Shown here: positions 1-12,293 of the stretch, piece after piece
Position numbering within the stretch: position 1 is the first letter of the stretch
Layout: each line of letters starts with the position of its first letter
Origin: Verticillium longisporum
Taxonomy: Eukaryota > Ascomycota > Sordariomycetes > Glomerellales > Plectosphaerellaceae
Length of the DNA stretch: 64,000 bases
Assembly: GCA_019188255.1 (NCBI GenBank)
Contig: JAETXT010000006.1
Span: 3,472,001 to 3,536,000, forward strand
Direction of reading: 5' to 3'
The notes under the pieces: generated by a model
Database searches by the model: none
What the model saw: only the letters and a program-made list of their open reading frames with translations
Told to the model about the DNA's origin: nothing
Translations under genes and position numbers: made by a program

Positions 1-507
1 GGTGAGACATGCCACGTGACCCGCGTCGTCAGCCACAGAACACCAGTGCACCACCCAAACAAGAGCATCCCCCATGCAGTTCTTGGCCTGATGGTGCGCG
101 TCCTGCCTGCATTGCATCCTCTTGAGACTGGTCTTTGACCCCTCCATTCCTTCAGTGTGCCCTGAACCATTGCCAAGGATCTGGACAAAGCCTGGACGCA
201 CTGGGCGATTAAGCTGACGCACACCCAGGCAGCAAGATCACGCATGGCGCACATGATGTTTAACTTGTTTTGTTCATCCTAATTTACACGGCTGATCGGC
301 GCTATAGTACAAAGATGAGCTCAAGCTGTGCAGCTGCCTCGCCAGCATCTGCTCTGCTCGTCCTAATGGAACATGGTCGAAAAGACGAGAGGTAGAGAGG
401 AGTTGTAGTACAAGGCCGCGATCCCATCCGTTACAGAACACCAAAGCCATGCTCCTTCCCCCGTCCCGAATCACTTTTGATACAGAAAAATTTGGTCAAC
501 CACTTTC
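1..507. other. 3' flank of hsp60, no gene seen
   Basis: No reading frame here has protein-like composition. The stretch next to the hsp60 stop codon is probably its 3' untranslated region and terminator, since hsp60 is transcribed leftward into it. Confidence 0.5.
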
Positions 508-1635
508 TTACATCATGCCACCCATTCCACCCATGCCGCCCATACCCTCCATGCCGCCAGGAGGTCCGCCGGGGTCCTTCTCCTCGGGGGCCACGTCAAT
601 GGCGATCTCGGTGGTGCCCAGCAGAGAGGCAACACCGCTGGCGTCACGAAGACCGGTGCGGACAACCTTGAGGGGGTCGAGGATACCGGCAGCGATCATG
701 TCAACGTACTCGCCCTTGGCCGAGTCAAAGCCCTTGTTGAAGTCGCCAGCGAACTCGTCAGTGAGCTTGCCGACAACGACAGAGCCCTCGAGGCCGGCGT
801 TCTCAACAATGTTGCGAGCGGGGCGGGTGATGGCGTTCTTGATGATGCTCACACCAAGCTGCTGGTCAAAGTTGCCGGGCTTCAGGTCCTTCAGGGCGTT
901 GGTGGAAGCCTTGATCAGAGCAGTGCCACCGCCGGGCAGGATACCCTCCTCGACGGCAGCGCGGGTGGCGTTGAGGGCGTCAACGAAGCGGTCCTTCTTC
1001 TCGCCGACCTCAACCTCGGAGGAGCCGCCGACCTTGATGACGGCGACACCACCGGAAAGCTTGGCGAGACGCTCCTGGAGCTTCTCCTTCTCGTACTCGG
1101 AGGTGGTGGGGTCGTTGATGACACCACGGATCTGCTCGCAGCGCTGAGCGAGGGCATCCTTGTTGCCCTCGCCGTTCAGGAAGATGGTGTCCTCCTTGGT
1201 GATGGTGATGGAGCCGGTGGAGCCGAACATGTCGGGGGTGGCCTTCTCGAGCTTGACATCGAGCTCATCGGAGAAGACGGTACCGTTCGTGAGGACAGCA
1301 AGATCGCCGAGGATGGACTTGCGGTTGTCACCGAATCCGGGAGCCTTGACGGCGGCGACCTGGAGCTGGCCGCGGAGCTTGTTGAGGATGCAGACGGCGA
1401 GAGCCTCACCCTCAATATCCTCGGCGATGATGACCAGGGGGCGGCGGGCCTGGGTGGAGGCCTCGAGGGCGGGGATGATGTCCTGGACGGCGGAGATCTT
1501 CTTCTCGGACAGCAGGATCAGGGGCTTCTCGAACTCGACCTTCTGGGCCTTGGTGTCGGTGATGAAGTAGGGGAGACGAAGCCGCGGTCGAAGCGCATAC
1601 CCTCGGTGACCTCGAGCTCGTCGGCCATGGTCTTG

Positions 1636-1672
<37 letters not shown>

Positions 1673-2391
1673 TCTCCATGGCGTTGGCGATGAGCTTGCC
1701 GATGTGGTGGTCGCCGTTGGCACTGATGGTGGCGACCTGAGCAATCTCCTCGCTGGTGGTGATGTCACGCGTGTTCTTCTGGAGGTAGTCGACGACGGCA
1801 TCGACGGCGGCCTGGATACCACGGCGGAGATCCATGGGGTTGCAGCCAGCGGCGACGTTCTTGACAGTCTCGGAGAAGATGGCACGGGCGAGAACGGTGG
1901 CCGAGGTAGTACCGTCACCAGCGACCTCGTTGGTCTTGGAGGCGACGTCCTGGACCAGACGAGCACCAAGGTTCTCGAACTTGTCCTTCAGGGTGATGGC
2001 CCTTGCGACGGTGACACCATCTGTTTTCTATCAGCACTGAGGTTGCAAAGAGGCGAACGAATAGGCTGGGGATGCTGACCCTTTGTGATCTTGGGGGCGC
2101 CGAAGCTAGACTCGATGAGAACGTTGCGGCCCTTGGGGCCAAGTGTTGTCGAAACGGCCTTCGCGAGGGTCTCGACACCGGTGAGCAGGGCAGCGCGAGC
2201 CTCAACACCGAACTTCAGTTCCTGTTCATGGAGCGATGAGCGATGATTCCAGCATGTCAAGATGTCGTCCCTAGCATTGAGCATACCTTGTGAGCGTAGC
2301 GGACCTGGCCGAGAGCAGCGCCCTGGCGGAACTGGCTCGTCGCCGAGTTCAGGACCGAAGTCCTGGTGCGGGAGGTCAGCGCGCGCTGCAT
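508..2391 (-). CDS. hsp60: Mitochondrial chaperonin Hsp60 (group I), with an apparent 1-nt deletion
   Basis: ATP-dependent GroEL-type chaperonin that folds imported proteins in the mitochondrial matrix. Three exons on the minus strand: 2391-2287, 2221-2080, 2020-508. Exon 1 encodes a basic Arg/Ser/Thr-rich mitochondrial presequence beginning [20 protein letters not shown]. Exon 2 carries [14 protein letters not shown] (nucleotide-binding region), exon 3 [12 protein letters not shown] and the Gly/Met tail [10 protein letters not shown] typical of mitochondrial Hsp60. Both introns are GT-AG and join in frame (HK/ELKFG and ITK/DGVTVA). Within exon 3 the frame breaks after DRGFVSP, at a run of four G (C on the coding strand) at 1570-1573. 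One extra base would give the universal SPYFITDTK and a 586-residue protein, the normal family length. I therefore treat this as a sequence error and not a real mutation of an essential gene. Confidence 0.96.
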
Positions 2392-3365
2392 TGTGATGAA
2401 TTAGAAAAGGGGTATATGTGGTATCACAACAAAGAAACGACCGTAAAGTACACAGTCGCAGAGGAGAGAGAAATGACGACGGGTTGCTTGAGAGGAATAT
2501 GGGGGGAGGATGGAGTAGAAGGAGGTTTGCTGATGGAAGCTCTGCAGAAGCTCCCCTTCGCGTCCCGATGTCCCATCCCCAAAATTTATCTCGGAGCTCG
2601 GCTAAACGAGGCCCCTTGTGCTCCCTATTCCCGATTCATCCACGCTAACCATCTTTGGTTAAAGCGAGACCCATACAGAATTCCACCTCCTTCCAATGCC
2701 GTCTGTCCGATTTGAAGCCATCGTGAGTCGAGCAATGTTTACAACCTGGCCGCGGCCGGCCTCTTGCCGTGAGGTTACCTTGATGGCATTCTATGGAGCG
2801 CACGGCAGGCTTGTCATCGACGGCTTTGTTATGGTGAACCAATGGCAAATACTGTTGTCGCAAGCCGGTGGACAAAGTAAACAGTAGGACGGAGAAGAAA
2901 ACAGAGCCATTAGAACCAGTGAATTAATTAAATGGTTTCTGGAGCATCCGAAGTGTACTGATACCTTATAGCGACCATCACCAACGCAGCGCGGTTCAGC
3001 TCTCCTGGTGCTGTGATGACAAAGGCCTCCCTGGCCAAATACCTATGGGGCCGCTGATTCAGGGGCAGATACAGGGGGAATACAGTGCCGGAGAGAATGA
3101 GTGACAGTGTCACAATTGGCCAGTCACTCGGAGGCAACAGCTGCACAACACACGAAGGGGCGCTCTTCTTATGGTTGAAAGGCTATTTCAGAGCCCATAC
3201 TTCTGCTCTCTTTCCCATTTATCTTTGGATGTCCTCGGCCTGGTGGCGTGCAGTCATCGATTCCCATGTATGAGCAAATGCCAGCAGCTGATTCCCGTGC
3301 CTGGGTTTTCTTCCTTGGTCGCTCACAACGTCGTATGCCCTGTTTGTGACCTCTGTAGAAAAAGC
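2392..3365. other. hsp60 upstream region and 3' flank of the Myb-like gene
   Basis: Contains no convincing coding sequence. It must hold the hsp60 promoter. I looked for a canonical heat-shock element (alternating GAA/TTC pentamers) and found only a weak match around 2530-2570 (GAAG...GAAGCTCCCCTTC) with imperfect spacing. Confidence 0.4.
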
Positions 3366-3998
3366 TCACTCCTTCGTCTCCTCCTCAGGCTCTTTCTTTC
3401 CTGTATTGAATATGATAGTCAGAAAATTGAAGCTGCGGCTGCAGGTACTGTCTTGAATTCAGGGCGACATACCAGCATTCTGCTCGACAAACGGGTCCTC
3501 GTCATTCTCCTTCACCGGGACGGCGACGGACTTGGAGCGCTTGGTCTTGCCCTCCCCGGCACCAGCAGTAGCCTTGGTGGTGCGCTTGCGCTTGGCGGGG
3601 GTAGGAGCAGCAGCAGTGCTCGGATCCTGTGAGGCAGCTGGGGTGGCCGTGGCCGTGTTGGTGCCTTTGGTGGTCAGGTCTGAGGGCTTCAGGTCGAAAG
3701 TCTTCAGAAGCCGCTCGAAGCGCTTGTGACTTGAAATAGCGATCGATTAGCATAGGGTGTATATTTGACGAGGTGGGGGGAGATACGTACGCGGCTGCCT
3801 TGCTGGTGATCTCAAGCTCGTTGGCGACGGCTTGGAAGTTGATCTTGCCAAGTCAGCGGTTTCCTGCGAGTCTTCGTCGATGTTAGGGGCATTCACCTTG
3901 TTGTCGGCACCGAAATTCTTCCAGCAGCAGATGACAAGCTTGAGAGCCTCCTGCGAGGTGTCGGCGGCGTTGCCAGCAGGAGCAGTGCTTTCAGACAT
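3366..3998 (-). CDS. Small Myb/SANT-like protein with basic tail (member A)
   Basis: Four exons: 3998-3897, 3843-3791, 3729-3473, 3400-3366, giving 148 residues with every splice junction in frame. The N-terminal half (about residues 16-65) is a fungal Myb-like three-helix domain: ALKLVICCWKNF for helix 1, INFQAVANELEITSKAA for helix 2, HKRFERLLKTF for helix 3. A phase-2 intron falls just before helix 3, as in several other family members in this window. The rest is a Thr/Ala/Pro spacer, a basic stretch (AKRKRTTKAT, KTKRSKS) that could be a nuclear signal, and an acidic end (EPEEETKE). A nuclear DNA- or chromatin-binding role is inferred from the fold; the target is unknown. The domain resembles the family I recall as Myb_DNA-bind_8. 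Intron 2 has a GCTAATC branch-like site. Confidence 0.85.
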
Positions 3999-4932
3999 GG
4001 TGGTGGTCTGTCGGGTTGGTACTGATATGATGTATGTGGTTACCTGGGCTTCTTGAGCTGATGAGGAGTGCTTGCTGCTGCAAAACAAGTTTGTCAGGTT
4101 GGATCAAGTTGAGGCGTAGAAGAAAGAAAATATGTTGTCGTAGAGGTTGCGCACGACTGGAGAACCCAAAAGAGCTGCTGGGAATATATGGCCGGCCAAG
4201 GGAAGGAAGGACAAGGACTTGCAGTCCATAAGAACCATGTGCGTGCAGGTGATGTCTTGCTTTTCTCGATGCCTTGTAGCTTTTACGAGCGCATTCAAGT
4301 TTGCAGAATGGAAGTCAGACTTACCACTTGAAGCTTGAGAAAGTGAATGAGTGCCCTGGAATTCGAAGCAGGTGCGCTTGCGACAATGGGACAAAAGCTG
4401 AACGCACAGAAGACACTTCTATCACTGAATTGAGACTAAATTTACAGATTCTTGAACAGTCTACAACCAATCGTCGGCTATCAACGCAGGAGCTTTCAAG
4501 TAACACCTATCATTCACTGTTGTACACCTATCGCTCTCCCCAGTATTTCCGGACAGGGCTTGCTCTCCTGGTCCTCCGAGAGAAAGCCCCCAACAGTGCT
4601 TCGTGTATTGGACTTATCTGCATCGTCCAGAGGCAGCTGCGTCTAGTAATTGCCCCATGGCCTCCCGCCGTCTTTCTGGCTGTAGCTCTGAAAATTCTAG
4701 GAGGTGCAAACCTGTTCAAGCATATCGGTGCGTCTGTAGTTGCAATGAACTTCATTTCAAAGATAATTACTAATTATGACTACAACTATACGAGGGTCAT
4801 CATATACGACATGAGAAAATGATAGAGAGTAGGGGTACGCCCCTGATCTATGTGTGTTAGGACTCCAAGCATGAAGAAGTCTTCTGCAAAAAAGACACGA
4901 CAGCAAGCCACTGTGCTAACAAGGCCAGCTGT
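3999..4932. other. Intergenic: upstream of Myb-like A and 3' flank of the secreted repeat gene
   Basis: No protein-like frame. It holds the promoter of the Myb-like gene (read leftward) and the 3' end of the secreted repeat gene. AT content rises towards 4720-4830. Confidence 0.4.
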
Positions 4933-6395
4933 TTACCAGTGGCTGTATCCGCCCTTGACAGCACCGAAAAGCTTGCCAAGGAAACCAAAGGCGCCGCCGA
5001 CAATGGCGCTAAGGGTGCTCGCAATGAAGCCAGTGACGAGCGAGACGATACCGGCACCACCGAGAATGGCGCACAGGCCCGCAGAGAGCGCGGCCTTGAT
5101 GCCAAAGAGGCCGAGGGCGGCGACGCAGAAGACCTTGTCGGCGAAGATCTGGCCGATCAGAGCGACGAAGCCGATCTTGGCGGAGAGGAAGGCGCCGAGG
5201 AAACCGCAGAACTTGGCGGCAAAGTCGGCCTCGAGGAAGAGCTTGGCCCAAGCCTTGAAGAAGGCGCCGCCCTTGAAGCCGCCGCCGCAGATCTCGTTGA
5301 AGCTCAGCTTGCCGAAGAAGCCGGCCAGGAGATCGGTGCAGCTGCCAGCGCCGAGGAGGGCGCTGAACTTGCCCTTGAAGCTGGCGCCGAGGAGCAGCTC
5401 GAGCTGAGCGGCAAAGTTCACCTTGGCGCCGAAGAGGGCAATGAATTTGGCTGTCAGGTCGGCGCCGAAGCCGAGCTTGCCGCAAATGTGGCCCATGAAG
5501 TCGACATCAGCGAGAAGACCACCGAGCGCGGCGCCAAATCCGGCCTTGACACTGAGAAGAGCCTGTAGCTTGAAATGAACAGGCTGTCGCCGAAGAGGAT
5601 GCCGAACTTGCCGCCGACGACACCCTTGCCGCAGAGGCTGACGAAGAAGTTGACGAAGCTGCTGCTCTTGAAAAAGCCCCCAATCTTGGCGCCAAAGTCG
5701 AAGTTGGCGCCAAAGTGAGCACCGAAGAGAGAGATGAAGGCATCAGCACTGATGCCAGCCGAGAAGCGCTTCATAAATTCAACATTGGAGAGGAGAAGAC
5801 CAATCTGAGCGCCAAAATTGCCACCGGCAACGATGCCGGTGCACTTGTCAAGGAAGGCATCGTTGTGGAACAGCAGATCGATCTGGCTGATGAACTCAGC
5901 GCTGCCACAGAGCTTCTGAAACTTGACGAGGAACTCGGCATTGGCACTCAATTCAATGACATGTGCAGCAAAGTTGGCATCACCGAGAATTGTGTGCAGG
6001 CCAGCGCTGATATCACCTCCAGCGAGGCAGTCGTCGACGAAATCAGGAATGGGGCTACAGTCGGAGTCAGTTAGAGTCACATCAAGTGAGACAAAAGGCA
6101 CTTACTTCTCCTCATCACAGTCACAATCTTCATCATCGGGCGTGTCCTCGTAGGTGTGTCGGGAGACTAGAAGAGTCAGCTGACTGCATCCTCGGCACCT
6201 CAAGCCTGTGGACTTACTCTCAACGTAGGGAGACACGACAGAGGACCGGACTTGGACATCTAAGTGGATTATTAGTTTCTTTGAAGTTCTTGTTTGGAGA
6301 ACCATCTGATACTTACGGTTCAGAGTAGAAACAAGCGGCGCAGCAGTGACCGTGGCAGCGCAGAAAAGGGCCGTGAGGGGGACGAAGAACTTCAT
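4933..6395 (-). CDS. Secreted protein made of about 13-residue Phe/Gly/Leu repeats, with an apparent 1-nt deletion
   Basis: Four exons: 6395-6317, 6259-6218, 6166-6106, 6054-4933; all introns have GTAAGT donors and the junctions are in frame. Residues 1-19 form a clear signal peptide (MKFFVPLTALFCAATVTAA). A short acidic Cys segment follows (DDEDCDCDEE). From about residue 88 the chain is a series of roughly 13-residue units such as NFAAQLELLLGAS, FKGKFSALLGAGS and FAAKFCGFLGAFL, each with an aromatic near its start and a Leu/Phe-Gly near its middle, suggesting stacked short amphipathic helices. Cysteines are scattered through the repeats. The frame breaks near 5571-5582 (after GDSLF); one added base restores repeats on both sides and a length of 434 residues. 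No known family is recognised. It could be a wall-associated, surface-active or host-interaction protein; that is inference from secretion and composition only. Confidence 0.8.
5020..5975 (-). repeat. Coding array of about 13-residue (39-nt) degenerate repeats
   Basis: Translated on the minus strand, the frame repeats at 13 residues over most of this interval, for example EFISQIDLLFHND, NFGAQIGLLLSNV, EFMKRFSAGISAD. The DNA repeats are diverged, so the period is much clearer in protein than in nucleotides. The opposite strand also stays open for long stretches, which follows from the Gly/Ala/Phe-rich composition. Confidence 0.7.
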
Positions 6396-9300
6396 CGTGT
6401 CGGTGTAGTTTGTATTGGAGCGAATGTCAAATGAAGGTGATTATAAAAACCCGAGCACGGCTCAGTGAAAGAAGAACGAAAGACTTGGTGAGAAGGAAAG
6501 AGTCGAACGAGAGACAAGTTGCGAGAGAAGGTGATGCTGAGAAAAGGCCTTCTCTCCTGACTTTCGTCGTGCAGGCACAGCAATTTATATCCCTTCTCTG
6601 CCTTTCACTTACCTCGTGTTTACGAGGCAGCCTCCTGGCCGCCATAGCCGTGATGTCTGTGACTGTTGAGCCCGTGAGAATGCAACTGGCTGAGCTCGAC
6701 CACCTCACATGGAACCTGGAACACCGACGCCATTCAGGTGGCCGGCAGCCGACCTGAGGATCCTGTGATCTTCTGAATGCCATGGACCAGAAGAATACTG
6801 TGTATGTTCTAGTTCCCCAGACTAAGATGGGAACCGAAATTAAACCAGGCTCAAAACATCGTGACCAACCGGTGCCTCCCGTCAGCCTTAGCTGATAGCG
6901 GAATAGCCAGGTCGTGATGCGACGAGCTAGCGCATGCTCTGCACAGACACCCAGCACGGCGATCTACAGCCACCGGACGGTGGGTGCCTTGTGCTCCTCG
7001 TATGCCATCTGGAGAGTCAGGCGAGATCAGACTGCAAGTAAGCAGACGAAGCTGTTTTGGTCCTTAGTTGTTTCATCATTGATCTCCTTGGGGCAACATG
7101 GCTAGTGACGCTCCAATTCGGCATGTGATGCCCAAAATAGGTAATGCTGGTTGGAATCACAAGCTGATTCGGCCCAAAGACTGCGTCGCTGGGGATGACC
7201 TCTCTTCGAATTCGAACACATGAGGTTGATTCTTGCTGGTTGTTCGCGGTCTTCTCAGTGCGAAAAGGACACCAGTGAACCTGGTCGGTGCCTCCTAGCG
7301 ACGGCTTCGGAGGCCTAGTGGCATGGCGTGTCGAATGTGAAATACATTCCGTCTGAAAAACGACTGTCCTATTCAACTATCATGTCATCTGATAGCAAGA
7401 CAAGAGAACGAGCGCGCGAGCTCAGGAGCTGGCACCTTCACGTGCGGCTCAGGACCCTTGCGACCGCCCAAAGCGTGGCCTGAGTTCAATCCGTACAAGT
7501 ACCTGCCAGGCTAGCGTCGACTGCGCCATGCTCATAGCGGTGGTGACCCTTGAAAACAACGACACCACCCGCAATGCGAAGGGCCGAAGGGCGAGGAGAC
7601 AAGAAGGAGAAAGGCCGGTAGGACGATATTCTGCCGTATTCGGCTATCATATGCTTGAGAGCAAGCTCGCTCTCCTCTCGAAAGTGAGAGGTCTGGCCAT
7701 TTTGATCGCAAACAATGAAGCCCCCAGAGTTCCAAAGGATGATCATGGACTCGTCGGCCACGGAGGGCTACCTCGGCACGCTGGGATCCAAGGAAGGATA
7801 ATGCAGGATTTCAACATGATATTGCAACTGCGAGTAGAAATGACTTGCCGAGGTTGCATGCCTAATGACACCTCACGTGTAGGACAGAGAGTGCGTTGGC
7901 TTGGGTATAGATCTGTGGCTAAGCTGGCTTGTGGTCTCTTGATGCATGGCCGGGCTCATCTGGATCTTGCCAGTGACGGAAACTTGTGCTGATAGCAAAT
8001 CCTGAAACCATCTCTGTATTCTCGGGTTCAATAATGACAACGAATTGCTCTCCCTTTAGAAAGTAGGAACCTTGCGGAAGGTGCCTAGGTAAATACCTAA
8101 GGAGGAAAAGAGGAATGCGAGCCATTAGTTTTGCTTACTAATCATGGGTGGCCTGTGCTCTGGGTCCCTGGGGTTATGAGCCTTGTTTTTGCGTTGTTTT
8201 CTGCCTTCGGGCATTTGGTCAATTTGAAACGATACAGAGAAGATGTAGGTTATCCCACACGTCCCGCGTTCGAAACCCGTACTGATCAATTCTACAGTAG
8301 CATGGCCCCTGCACTAAGGATGACACGCTCAATCAAAGAGAAGCTACAAATTTTTTTGGCTTTCAATTTTCGTCCATCTGCTATTTTTCAAGTGCAAAAA
8401 GTACGCAGGCTGCCGACAATAACGCATGTTATGCGCCTCGTGCTCGAAGCACCTGAGGAGTCCCTTCTGCGAAAACGGATGTGGCTCTCGCGCGTCTGCA
8501 CGGAGTCTTCGGAGGCTAACGGGAATCGTCGCCAGCAATGCCTTGGGCGAATGTCCCATACTTCCTAAGCGAATCATCTCCTCATCGTGCAATGCGGTCG
8601 CTCCGCCCCTTTCACTCGATTTTGTCACATTTACACTGCGGCCTCGTAGGGTGCAAGGGAGGTGTATCTCCGAACCATACAGTCTAAGCAGTAAACTAGA
8701 ATGCAATATCCATGGTCAGGATCTTGGGATTCAGAGGACTTGTCGTCGTTTCCAAGACGCCTGATCAGGGCACCTATCCATGTTGGGTGGTAAAGCCCAC
8801 AGACAACGACATCGTCTGCTGAGAATCCCCTTCATCTCCCACGCCCTCTTGCAACCCAGACGAGTTTCCATTAATGCCGCGATCCAGGACCGTTAACCAC
8901 GTTGCATGCAATCAGACTGGTTCTCCGAGACCCCGAGTAAGACGTCGAGTATGGTGCTGCGCTAGGTTGCCATGGCGGCCACTTCACATCCGGCATGGCA
9001 AGGCACCAAGCAGGTACTTAATTTATTTTTCAGGTACCTGCGGAATGGCAATGCACCTTAACCTTATCGGATGTATCTTTAACACAAGGCACGGTAGTTC
9101 CAGCGATCGCGAAGATCACCCAGGGTCTGGTTCTTCGACGGTCAGCAGGCATTGCGGGCGGCCCACCACCGTCATTCTCCCCACAATCGCCCAGGGCGAA
9201 AGCGAAAGCGAGGATGCGTTGTGTTCTAGCCTTCCATCGTCGACTCTCATGAGCCTTACGAATCGCTACAACCCGGCCTTCCCGTCCGAGTTTCCACTTG

Positions 9301-9772
9301 ATTGCGTACCGCATCCACTGGTTCCGCAGAGCCCGCATCACAATACTGAAACCAGCAGCTCAATGGTGGCCAACTCATGTCGGCTGCGTCATTCGAACCG
9401 CGCCATGATGAACGACGAGGTTGAATGCTGTGCTGGCCAGGCATACATACCCCTGAACATGGTCTGCCGTCTAGTCCATAGGATCGACAATGATTCGCAG
9501 GGACCTGCTTTTGCTATGTAACACAACACGATGAAATCGGAAATGAAGAGTCAGAGCAAAACCGAGACCGATGGCGGTGATCTGGATTGCGACGCAGCAT
9601 AGCGGCCCGTCAAACGGGAAAAGAAGTCAGGCTGAAGCCGCCGTGTCTTGCCGCCGATGAGCCATGCCACGTGTATATACATGGCTGTCATTGTGCGACA
9701 GAACGATTGATTAAGACACCGGCTCGCTTTCCTCACATAGTCGACACATTTTACAACTTTTGAGGTATCAAT
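6396..9772. other. 3.4 kb without a recognisable gene
   Basis: Open frames here (for example 8874-9521 plus and 7486-7761 minus) lack recognisable motifs, plausible introns or biased codon use. It includes the promoter of the secreted repeat gene next to 6396 (a TATA-like TTATAATC on the minus strand near 6440) and that of the oxidase near 9700. A copy of the ACCTAGGTA motif lies near 8085-8100. A decayed gene or repeat cannot be excluded. Confidence 0.4.
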
Positions 9773-11443
9773 ATGTTATATTCGGGAGCGCTGACAGCAA
9801 CATTGGCAGCTTGCGCTGCAGCCACCGGCTCTGGGGTTAGAGCACGGGGAATTATCACCAACGATGGTGTCAGATGCGCTTGTGACCAGCTTGCAACCGC
9901 TGACCCCGACGCACTTCTTCGCCCCAACTCGACCCAATACAGCGCTCAGTGCATCAACGTCTGGGACAAACGCTCCAACCTGGCTCCAGCCTGCATATAT
10001 CTCCCCACGACGGCGGAATCCGCTGCCAATGCTATCGGAATCTTCAATACGTGTGGCGCTCAGTTCGCCGTCAGAGGCGGTGGACACATGAATGTGAGCA
10101 AGTGTTCGGTGCTTGAACTGTACACGGCGCTGACGAAAATGGTTCCAGGCCCCAGGCTCCAACTCCATCAACGACGGCGTGCTCCTCGCACTCAATAACC
10201 TGAGAGACATTAAGGTCAACGACGAAGACTACACCGTCGAGGTGGCCCCCGGCAACAAATGGGTTGACGTATACGAAGCTCTTGCCCCCTTCAAGCGCTA
10301 TGCCATCGGTGGCCGACTCAAGACCATTGGCGTGCCCGGCCTGACTCTGATCGGCGGTGTCAGCTATTTCCTCAACAAATATGGATATACCATGGACAAC
10401 GTTGTCAGCTATGACGTGATATTGGGGAATGGCACATCAGTCCAGGCCAGTCAGGACATCAATCCCGAGCTCTTCTGGTCCTTGAAGGGCGGCGCTGGTA
10501 ACTTTGGTCTCGTAACCAAGTTCGTCATGAAGACGTACGATGTGCCTCTGGTCACGAGCACAACGCAAGTATTCAACGAGTCTGCTGTCCCGGCATTCAT
10601 CAAGGCCACTTGCGACATGGTGCTCTCCGAAGACGGCTCTGTAGGTGCCGGAGCCGTCATCAACCTCAATTATAACATCAGCACAAAGTTGGTCACGCCT
10701 CAGATCTTTGGTCTCCAGGAAACGACCGAGTCGCCGCCCTCCCGCTTCGCCAACTTCACCGCCATCCCGGCCGTGAAACGCATCCACAATGTCACGGAGC
10801 CCGTTCACTGGCACTCCAAGCTGGAAAGCCCAAACCAGATGTTCCGGTGAGTAACCATTCCAATGTGACTTCTTCGTAGGCAAGTTCTTTTCTGACAGTC
10901 GTGTAGCATTCAATTCGGCCATCATACGATCAAGCCGGATGCTGATCAGCTGTTCTGGGTATACCAACAGTGGCGCAACGCCGTTGAAGATATTGCCGAT
11001 GTTAAAGGTATTCTTCCCACTCTTGTCCTCAACTCTGCTCCCAAGTCTGCCGCCGCCGTTGGGAAGAACAATGGCGTCGGTAATGCCTTTGGCCTGGACA
11101 CGGAAGAGTCCTACATCTGTAAGAACTCAATTTTTCTCCAAATGCCATAGAACAGTACTCATAGTGGACAGGGTGGCAAATCGCGACTTCCTGGGATCGC
11201 CCTGAGGATGACCTCCGAGTTGAGGCTTGGGCAAAGAACCTTCTCGGACGTCTCCACAAGGCAAACAAGGACAAAGGCCTGGCGACGGAATTTCTGTACA
11301 TCGGTGACGCCGCCGAGTGGCAGGACCCTATCCAGACATATGGCGAAGAGAACTTGAGGAGGCTGAGGGCTGCGCGCGACCAGTATGATCCTTCTCTGGT
11401 TTTCACAAAGCTCGCTTGGGGTGGATTCAAGCTCGGTTCTTAA
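9773..11443 (+). CDS. Secreted FAD-linked oxidase (PCMH-type FAD domain plus BBE domain)
   Basis: Four exons: 9773-10093, 10149-10846, 10907-11118, 11172-11443, giving 500 residues with all junctions in frame. The N-terminus is hydrophobic and Ala-rich, consistent with a signal peptide. The FAD-binding domain carries CIYLPTTAESAANAIGIF, then AVRGGGHMNAPGSNSINDGV, where the His after GGG matches the usual site of covalent FAD attachment, and TIGVPGLTLIGGVSYF and FWSLKGGAGNFGLVTKF. The C-terminus has the berberine-bridge type ending YGEENLRRLRAARDQYDPS. Such enzymes oxidise sugars, alcohols or secondary-metabolite intermediates using O2; the substrate here is unknown. Neighbours are not biosynthetic genes, so a secondary-metabolite cluster is not supported. 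Confidence 0.92.
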
Positions 11444-12293
11444 GGGGCTTGAGCTCGGTTACGGAGCGCCATCGGGGCATCAGGCAGCGGAATGGTGACT
11501 GGCGCGATGTTCTTTCTTAATGTTTTCCTCCTTTTCTCTGACTTGTAGATAGCAGCACATGGCACGTGTATAATTGGCGTCAATTTCTTAATAAGGACGT
11601 GATCAAAATATTTGCAACAGCCCAAGGTACCTCACTATAGACATACAACAACAACGTAACCTGTGTTTCTCGTCAGCTCTCTAGCTGAGTATGATAGGCC
11701 TCGGTGCTTATGACAAAGGCCCCAGAATGAAACAGACTGTTTCTGGAAAAGGTGGTGAAGGATCCTGCCAGGAGGTGCCGTAATGTTCAACGCATTCTTC
11801 TACGACTTCACCAAGCGCCATTTAACGAATAAGCGTCATGACAGATTTCTCAACGGCTCGCTCCCACGGTCCCCCCGTCACAAGGCTTGCCTTTCATCGC
11901 ACTACCTTGAGGCTTGTAGCGTTGCCTAGATTCTTTCTATGATTCACTGGTCAAGCGCATCACTCAAAGCGGCCCGTAATTCCATGAATATGTGCCCTGC
12001 CAGATAGGTAGGCATGTGCTTAGTTGTTGTTGACAGCACATTCGTCGTCATCTCTTTCCAGCAGACTCCCTCCCAACAATAATTCTCGCCCATTTCCCTT
12101 AAGACCAACTCGGGTTGATAGAGTTGACTTATCACTCTGAGAACACTTTCTCTACACCTGCTGAAAGATCACTCGGATCACAGTCTTCTGCCTTCGATTA
12201 CCTTCCTGAACTCTACACCACAACTGCCTCGCTTGCAAGCCACCGCCCGCCTTCTCTAAAAATACAGTCTTATTCAGCAATCAAGCAGTCAAG
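11444..12293. other. Intergenic between oxidase and Myb-like B
   Basis: Nothing protein-like seen. The last 150 bases are C/T-rich, as expected of a fungal promoter and 5' untranslated region for the gene starting at 12294. Confidence 0.4.

Noticed and set aside
2500..2600. Heat-shock element upstream of hsp60
   Set aside because: GAA/TTC units are present but not in the alternating 5-bp spacing required; too weak to annotate.
4939..5568. 209-codon acidic open frame on the plus strand opposite the secreted repeat gene
   Set aside because: It mirrors the Gly/Ala/Phe-rich repeats codon by codon, has no ATG context or introns, and the minus strand has a signal peptide and spliced structure.
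7486..7761. Minus-strand frame with fairly protein-like sequence (IILWNSGGFIVCDQNGQ)
   Set aside because: Begins right after a stop with no ATG, and I found no upstream exon that joins in frame. Possibly a gene relic, but not supportable.
8874..9521. 215-codon open frame starting with ATG
   Set aside because: No motif, mixed composition (many Cys/His/Arg), no family resemblance and no supporting splice or promoter features.
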